The notes beneath the pieces are model-generated. The model was not told where the DNA came from. It saw only the letters and a list, made by a program, of their open reading frames with translations, and did no database searches. A DNA stretch of 64,000 bases from Microstegium vimineum (taxonomy: Eukaryota; Streptophyta; Magnoliopsida; Poales; Poaceae). Location: positions 45,635,318 to 45,699,317 of the forward strand of contig CM039119.1 in assembly GCA_022036555.1 (NCBI GenBank), given 5' to 3'. The position numbers were made by a program, and so were the translations under genes. Positions 57,565 through 64,000 of this stretch are shown here, piece after piece. Every line of letters starts with the position of its first letter. Position 1 is the stretch's first letter.

Positions 57565-59925
57565 CATAATAAAGCATCCGATGTAGGACCCGAGGAAAAG
57601 CAATGTTACCATGGTGAGGATTCAAACACCAGTCATCGAGAGTACCATTTGAGGAGAAAGATGAGACATGTTACAAAAAGTACAAAAATAGTGATAACCT
57701 TTTTTTTTTGTCAAAGACGTTTCATTTCTCAATTACAAAGCGACATGATAGCCACTTGAATCCACGTGTACAACGAATTGTCTGAAATAATCTTTACGCA
57801 AGCACTATATCTTAAAAAATTATGGTTTCATAATAACATTTACTTTTACTAAGGATACTATGATTTTTAGCAACGACATTTTTTTTGACAGAGGTGGTTC
57901 AATGTAGAGCGGCTCTATAGTGGTTGACACTATAGGTCACCTCTGAAAATCACCAATTTTCGGAGGCAGTTGTCTTTGGAGACATCTCTACAAGTGCTCC
58001 AAGGTATAAGTAGCAGCTCCCATTCTTTCTCCTTGGAAATTTTATTGTAACCCGAGGAAGGAAGGGGTCCTTGGGCTATACCTCCCAAAAACTCCAATTC
58101 TAAGGGAGGAAGATTTTGATTTTGTTTCCTTTGGTGGAAGATGCTTTATAAGTTAGGTAAATGCTATTCCAAACCTCTTTTGCAGTATTAGTGGTAGATT
58201 AATATGTAATTAGGGTTTTTCTTTTCTCTCTCTTGAATAGTAGTTGAGGAATTTATGGATCAAATTCTATCAAATCTTTGAAGTTACTATAGTGAATTTA
58301 GTAAGGGAACAAGATTGTACCTTTGTTTAGTGGCCATTTCTTGATTTTAGTGGTTGATTTATTAGTTTTTAGGTAGGGATGGGTTTGACCTAGATCTAGA
58401 GCTAGGGTTTGGGATTGGTTTTTTAATTTTCAATATACATATTATTTTTTATTAAATGAGATTAAGTTACTTGAATAACATGTTAAAAATAATGGTGCTA
58501 ATTATTTTTTAAAACTATTTATATCCATCAACATAGTAAAAAAAATACTTGTTCAGGGTTACATTAGTTGGTTAATTAGGTTGTTTATTCTCTGTAGCAA
58601 GAATAATATGTAGTATGTATATGTGTCTTTTTAGCAAAACTTGATTAAAAAGTTTAATAGAATCATATTATTAATAATATTATATTCTCTTGATATTAAT
58701 CATTGATGATTTTTTATATCTCACCTAGTGTCGTGGGACTGATCGTAGAAACATTATGGTATAGAATTAATTCTATTGAATAATGATTTAATATCCAGGT
58801 ATAGTAAGCATCCAAAGTAGGACCCAAGGAAAGGCAATGTGGATTCAAACACCAGTCATCAAGAGTACCATTTGAGGAGAAAGATGAGGTATGTTACAAA
58901 AAATACAAAAATAGTGATACCTATTTTTGTCAAAGACGTTTCATTTCTCAATTACAAAGCAAACATGATAGCCACTTCGATCCATGGGTACAAGGAATTG
59001 TCTAGAATAATATTTATGCTAGCACTATATCTTTAAAAATTATGTTTCATGATTAAATTTACTTTTACTCGAGGACACTACTATGGAAACAATTTTTGGC
59101 AATGACATTTTTTGGATAGAGGTTGCTCATTCTGGAGCGGCTCTATAGTGGATGACACTATAGGCCACCTCTACAAATAACCAATATTCAAAGGCAGTTG
59201 GCTTTGGAGTCGTCTCTACAAGTCCTCTAGGGTATTAGTAGCAGCTCCCATTCTTTCGCCTTGGAAATTTATTGTACCCAATGAAGGAAGGGGTCCTTGG
59301 GCTATACCTGCCAAAAGCTCCAATTCTAAGGGAGGAAGATTTTGATTTTGTTTCCTTTGGCAAAGGATGCTTTATAAGTTAGGTAAATGCTATTCCAAAC
59401 CCCTTTTGCAATATTAGTGGTAGATTAATGTGTAATTAAGTTTTTTATTTTCTCTCTCTTGCATGGTAGTTGAGGCATTTATGGATCAAATTCTATCAAA
59501 TCTTTGAAGTTACTATAGTGAATTTATTGAGGGAACATGATTATACCTTTATTTAGTGGCCATTTCTTGATTTTGGTGATTGAATTATTAGTTTTTAGGT
59601 AGGGATGGGTTTGATCTAGATCTAGAGCTAGGGTTTGGGATTATTTTTTTAATTTTCAATGTTCATATTATTTTTTAGTAAATGAGATTAAATTACTTGA
59701 ATAACAGGTAAAAAATAATGGTGCTAATTATTTTTTAAAAATAGTTTATTTCAATCAACATAGTAAAAAATACTTGCTCTGTTGTACATTAGTTGATTAA
59801 TTTGGTTGTTTATTCTCTGTTGCATGTGTCTTTTCAGCTCAACTTGATTAAAAAGTTTAATAGATTTATACTATTATATTCTCTTGATATTAATGATTGA
59901 TGATGAATAATGATTTAATGTCCAG
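57565..59925. repeat. Large tandem duplication, units of about 1.2 kb
   Basis: Unit 1 (about 57565-58799) and unit 2 (about 58800-59925) are colinear over their full length. Matching words include AAGCATCCgatGTAGGACCC, TTCAAACACCAGTCATC, GAGCGGCTCTATAGTGG and AAGGGGTCCTTGGGCTATAC. Both units end GAATAATGATTTAAT(A/G)TCCAGGTA. Divergence is several percent with small indels. Unit 2 is about 110 bp shorter, largely from losses near its 3' end. No long ORF is kept in both units, so it is non-coding. Confidence 0.9.
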
Positions 59926-61096
59926 GTATTGTACATCTTGGGGCACTTATAGAGGTTGGAACCTTCGATAACCCTTGTACAATCTCTATTCTTCCTCTAA
60001 ACCATTTGTTACAAATAACGAAGATTTCCTTTGCATCCACGGGCAGTTTGGACAATATATTACCAATAGTACATTATCTTATCTTCTGCCTACCTTTGTG
60101 AAGGGGTTTCTTTGGGACGAGTCATCACTTCAATGCAAAGTATTTCTTTTATCCTTGTTCTCTTATTTTGTCTTTGTGTTTTCATGGAGTAGATTGAAGT
60201 CTTTTGTCATTCGCATTTGACTTTGCCTCCTTTTATCCATAAGGCATTGTAGCGTAATTTCAAAGGTCCCTCAAACACTAATTGTTATGAAATCACCCCT
60301 GCTTGACAAGTATAAGCCAAAAAAGATGAAGGGAGTTAATAGCAAAAGATCATTAACTAGCTCCGGGCACTACGTTGTCCAAGGTTGAATCCCTAGTAGC
60401 AGCCCCATGCAATTGAAGGCCTGCTCTGAAGGTCTGAATCCTATGAAATCTTTTAGATTTCAACCAAAGGTAAAACATTATACCCAAACTTTTGAGTTGG
60501 CCGTTACAAGCAACAGGTCAAAAAATGTATTATTTTGACGTTTTTTGGATTTGCAACAGTAGATTTTGACCAAAGTCATGTATATATGGAAGACAAATGG
60601 TTGCATTCGACCAAAGCCGCCTATATGTACCGTGGTTATGGGTTTACTTCTGACCCCCTTTGGTGAGAACAAAAAGTTTGCTACTATGAAGGTAACACCT
60701 AGACTTGGTTTTTATACTTTGTTTTTGTGTACCTTGCTTGACTTTTTTCTCAATAGATGTCTAGGAGCAAAGAGAATGATGCTACTTTGCCTGCCTCTAA
60801 TGATGAGTTGGAAGGTGTTGAAGTGTCACAGTCTAAGCTGATTGATGACAAAACAAAGTCTTTAAAATTTGTGAGGTCTTTGATGCCGAAACAAGTTTTC
60901 GCTCCTTATTTCTAGAAGAAGATTTTGTCTGAGGACCCAAGTTTGCTTGCCCGATAATGAGGTGGTTCCTGAACTAAAGCCTGATGAAGCTATTTTTAAG
61001 GATTATTTCACTGTTGGTCTTCTCTTTCCTATTAATTATTTGTTAGGAGAGAAGTTGGAGGTCTACAACATTGAAACATCTATTTACATGAAAACA
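59926..61096 (+). pseudogene. Decayed multi-exon coding relic
   Basis: Several short coding-like stretches lie on the + strand without a common open frame. One is at 59975-60140 (ending LPTFVKGFLWDESSLQCK before a possible splice donor). Another is near 60240-60380, one near 60560-60665 (containing YMEDKWLHSTKAAYMYRGYG), and one is an ATG-led 52-codon piece at 60758-60916. A final stretch near 60950-61090 reads KPDEAIFKDYFTVGLLFP, which resembles the N-terminal part of the PF04195 'gypsy-type' family. The last piece is cut by the Stowaway element at 61097. It is best described as a transposon-associated gene relic; function not assignable. Confidence 0.35.
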
Positions 61097-61358
61097 TACT
61101 CCCTCTATCCTTGAAAGAATCAATTTCTAGAATCCGTGCTAGTCAAACTTTTTTTAACTTTGACTAACTTTATAGAGAAATATAAAATTTTTTATGACTT
61201 AAAATGAGTACCATGTAAAAATATATTCTTAGATAAATCTAATGATACCAGTTTGATACCATACCTTTTAATGCTTTATTCTAGAAATTTGGTCAAAGTT
61301 CAAAAAGTTTGACTTAGGACAAATCCAAAAATCTATTCTTTCGGGGATGGAGGGAGTA
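61097..61358. mobile_element. Stowaway-like MITE
   Basis: Begins TACTCCCTCTATCCTTGAAAG and ends TTTCGGGGATGGAGGGAGTA with TA flanks. Inner AAAGAATCAATTTCTAGAATC pairs partly with AAAATCTATTCTTTC. Inserted in the coding relic. Confidence 0.88.
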
Positions 61359-62039
61359 TATATATGGTAATGTCAGCTTTACCTTGCTAAAAAGAGAGAG
61401 AAAAGAATAGAAATGAAAAACGGGAAAAATGTGTATAAAAATAGAAAGAAGAGAGAGAGAAGGATCAGGTTAGCCTCACCTTGCAATCATAAACATAAAA
61501 TGTGTGAAGGCCATATAGTGGTTTTGGTAATAGATGAAACCTAGTTAATAATCTCTACTCTAAGTGTTGAGTTCGGTTAGTACACCAAGTGATGGAGCAA
61601 GCTAGGTGGCTAAGTGGATGAAAAGCCACAAGATCATGGAGATCAAAAGATGCCCATTGCTTGGAGAAAGGAGAACAAAATGAAACCAAAGAGAATGGTA
61701 CATTTCTCTCGCGAAAATCGTGAGTTGTAGAGAATGGTACTAGGCTTTCTACCAACGGTGAACCATAAATAGAACAGATCGAGCTAGGTGAAATAGATCA
61801 AGGGAAATTAGAGCGGAGACAAGGACTAGACTAGCTACCTTCTTCGAGTGGGTCTTGCTTTGTTTTTGCGAACTTTCATACTTGTTGCGTAGAGTTCTCG
61901 CTTTTGCTACAATGCATAGGACTACCCTCCCCATTTCCTAATTTTGAATGGAATACTTTATGGATTTTTAGTCCATTTAATTTTTGCTCTGATGAATGTG
62001 AGGGCGATATCATCAGCCTTCTTCTTCATTATTCAGAAT
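61359..62039. other. Unassigned intergenic DNA
   Basis: No recognised ORF or repeat ends. May contain the left part of the organelle-like segment. Confidence 0.35.
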
Positions 62040-62800
62040 TGAGTTAGGTTCATGAAGTTTTGTAGAGTACTTTGTCATTGACTTTCTTCTACAACCTAGC
62101 GCCAAGCTCCAAAACAGATTTACCCTTCTCCTTCCTGATAGTAGAGAATTACTCAAGGCTCAAGAAGATTGACCCTAGCGCAGATGTACCCGATTCACTA
62201 CTCTATTTGTAAGACACTTGCTTTTGATTTGCTTGGGAAAGCAGGGTGCTGAGCCGAAGACTTCCGTATTGAATGAGACGAAGGCACCACCCGCCTTTCA
62301 TTGCTAGGAGATAAATAAGAAAGGAGCATGTTGAAAGGGTTTTATGCCACGGATACCACCCCTATGTCTGTTGGAGATTTGACTCCCGAATCACTATATT
62401 TTCAGTGTCCGGAAACCTTTAATCGGTAGATAAAAAAACAAGAGATTCTCTCGATTCGAAATGTTTTAGCCCTCTATTTGCTGGTCGCCAAAGACGAGAG
62501 CTTCGCATTTGGAAGCACCAATAGTGTAGGGCGACTAGGTCAGCAGAGTTAAAATTGCAAAAAATGAAATTGGACTCTTTTCCCTCTTATAGCAATCAAA
62601 TTAATACCTGTACTGAACTAATTTATATTCCTTTTTATTAGTCTATTCTTATTCTATACCTTTTAAACGAAGTGTTGAGCTCCTAAGCAGTGGGAGGGGA
62701 AAGTGATCTCTGACCGCGTGTCTGTTGAAGAATGAGTCGATGACTCATAGGCAGTGAAAGAGCAACTAAAATAGTCTCTTGTTTGCCGTGGTGGATCCGT
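62040..62800. other. Possible nuclear insertion of mitochondrial DNA (NUMT)
   Basis: Base composition and wording differ from neighbours: balanced GC, with strings such as GGAAAGCAGGGTGCTGAGCCG, AATGAGTCGATGACTCATAGG and GCAACTAAAATAGTCTCTTG that are in the style of grass mitochondrial intergenic DNA. No organelle gene or tRNA is visible, so the call rests on impression and needs a database comparison. Confidence 0.35.
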
Positions 62801-62879
62801 CGGGTAGGAATGTGCTAAATATGTTCTAGGGAGAATAAACTAAAGATGCGATACATGTAACATTATCGTCATTAAACTA

Positions 62880-64000
62880 CCAAATCTACCAAGCATACCG
62901 GATAAAGATTAATCATCAACAGAGGTGTATTCCCATGCAGCCGTGATGACAATTAACCCGATAGCCTGATCGATTTACTAGCATTAGGGTGTTTCCATGC
63001 AGCCATAAAAGTAAACAAACCAGACCACGTCTAGTATACTTAATAGATCTAATAGACCGCGACGACAAAGTGCATGCATCGTATGATTGAAGCATAACCA
63101 GATCGGCTACGTTAGTCGATATGGAATCCATGAAGCTTGAACAAGATCCATACACTCAGCCTCAGACAGATCTAAGTCTAGACAGACGTAACCCAACACA
63201 CATAGCAGTGGGGTCCGGTAGATGCAGCCGTACCACGTATGTTGAGCCAGATCCAACCACACTCAAACCAATCTAATAACCGAATACATGCCTTGAACCC
63301 GCAACATGTGATAATCACAACTAATGGATTAGCCGATATGATCTTAGATCTATCACCTCTCTAAGTGTAAAAGTAAATGCAATAGAGGCAATAGATCTAG
63401 ATAGAAAACAAAGCACAAGCCAATCCATCAGATGAGATTGGGCATGATATTATAGTAATAGATTAAACAAAGTATAACAGACAATATCGATAAATTAATG
63501 AATATATTAGATTGCCAATCTAATAGAGCCGATAACTAGCTTGAAGCCACGATTCATGTGAGATTGAAGCAATGCAGCTCCATAAACAATAGATTCAAAC
63601 CGATAACTAGCTCATACCGAGCTTGCAAGAGTTACACAATACAGCCGTACAAACGAGACATGAACCAAGGCTAGACTTACAAGCAAACCGGAGGTCGATC
63701 TAGTCGATGCAGCCCAATCCGTCGAAGGTTCACCGGAATCTACTCTACTCCTACTCCTAGGGGTGGCCGAAGGCTGGAAACTAAGAACTAGTTGTGTATT
63801 TGATTGATTAGATGTTCTTCTCATTCCTTAGGCCTTGCTATTTATAGACCATTGCATGTACCCTTAACCGGCCATCACGCAAGTCCTAATAATAAGGAAG
63901 CCAAACATGACTTGGGCCTCAATCTATTCCATTGCCGAAATCTTCACGTGCGTGCTGTTGAAATCGGCCGAAAGATCTCTCCATGATCCTTTACTTCCTT
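62880..64000 (-). mobile_element. Probable LTR or promoter region of an unidentified retroelement, partial
   Basis: On the - strand a strong TATA box, GGTCTATAAATAGCAAGG, is found at 63850-63833, followed downstream by about 900 bp without any ORF. GATAACTAGCTTGAAG/GATAACTAGCTCATAC and TGTATTCCCATGCAGCC/TGTTTCCATGCAGCC words are repeated. Layout resembles an LTR transcribed leftward, but neither TG/CA ends nor a primer site is seen, and it runs off the window. Confidence 0.3.

Noticed and set aside
1..64000. CRISPR arrays, operons, riboswitches and bacterial-type defence systems
   Set aside because: The window is plant nuclear DNA; all direct repeats seen are tandem or transposon-derived, with no spacer arrangement.

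Overview
This window is nuclear DNA from a grass. The evidence is the density and kinds of transposable elements: a Sirevirus-type Copia element, an L1-type LINE, a Gypsy LTR with PF04195-like sequence, and Stowaway, Tourist, Ds-like, CACTA and Helitron pieces. The spliced plant gene architecture and GC-rich coding DNA in AT-rich surroundings agree. A panicoid grass (sorghum, sugarcane, Miscanthus or maize relatives) is my best guess, but the species cannot be fixed from sequence alone.

Only two host genes are well supported. On the + strand, 12638-17826 is an 11-exon gene for an 862-residue protein with a universal-stress-protein domain, a coiled-coil linker, a protein kinase domain and a C-terminal U-box. 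It is a predicted receptor-like cytoplasmic kinase and E3 ubiquitin ligase. Every exon joins in frame at GT-AG sites, and its linker contains a tandem exon triplication. On the - strand, 23121-23846 encodes a 241-residue DUF4228/PADRE protein with an N-terminal Met-Gly-Asn.

Layout: 1-5833 holds the end of a minus-oriented Gypsy-like element (LTR 4745-5833, PBS, short gag ORF, tandem repeats) and a decayed, intron-containing antisense ORF at 1-2298. 5838-12120 is gene-free DNA with small transposons, including a 587-bp foldback element. 12120-18050 is the kinase/U-box locus. 18050-27850 is mostly intergenic, with the PADRE gene in the middle. 27865-35142 is a LINE flanked by a 14-bp target duplication. 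Only 99 bp further on, 35256-46417 is an 11.2-kb Sirevirus-like Copia element with two LTRs of about 2 kb. 46420-50650 shows no gene. 50651-56703 carries a Helitron family, including three head-to-tail units, with a CACTA end nested in the last. 57565-59925 is a 1.2-kb tandem duplication next to a decayed coding region. 62040-62800 looks like organelle-derived (NUMT) sequence, and the right edge looks like part of another LTR.

The genes do not form a pathway or cluster. The most unusual items are the exon triplication in the kinase/U-box gene, the Helitron array with identical junctions, the antisense spliced ORF of the Gypsy-like element, and LTR length variation explained by recombination between palindromic repeats.
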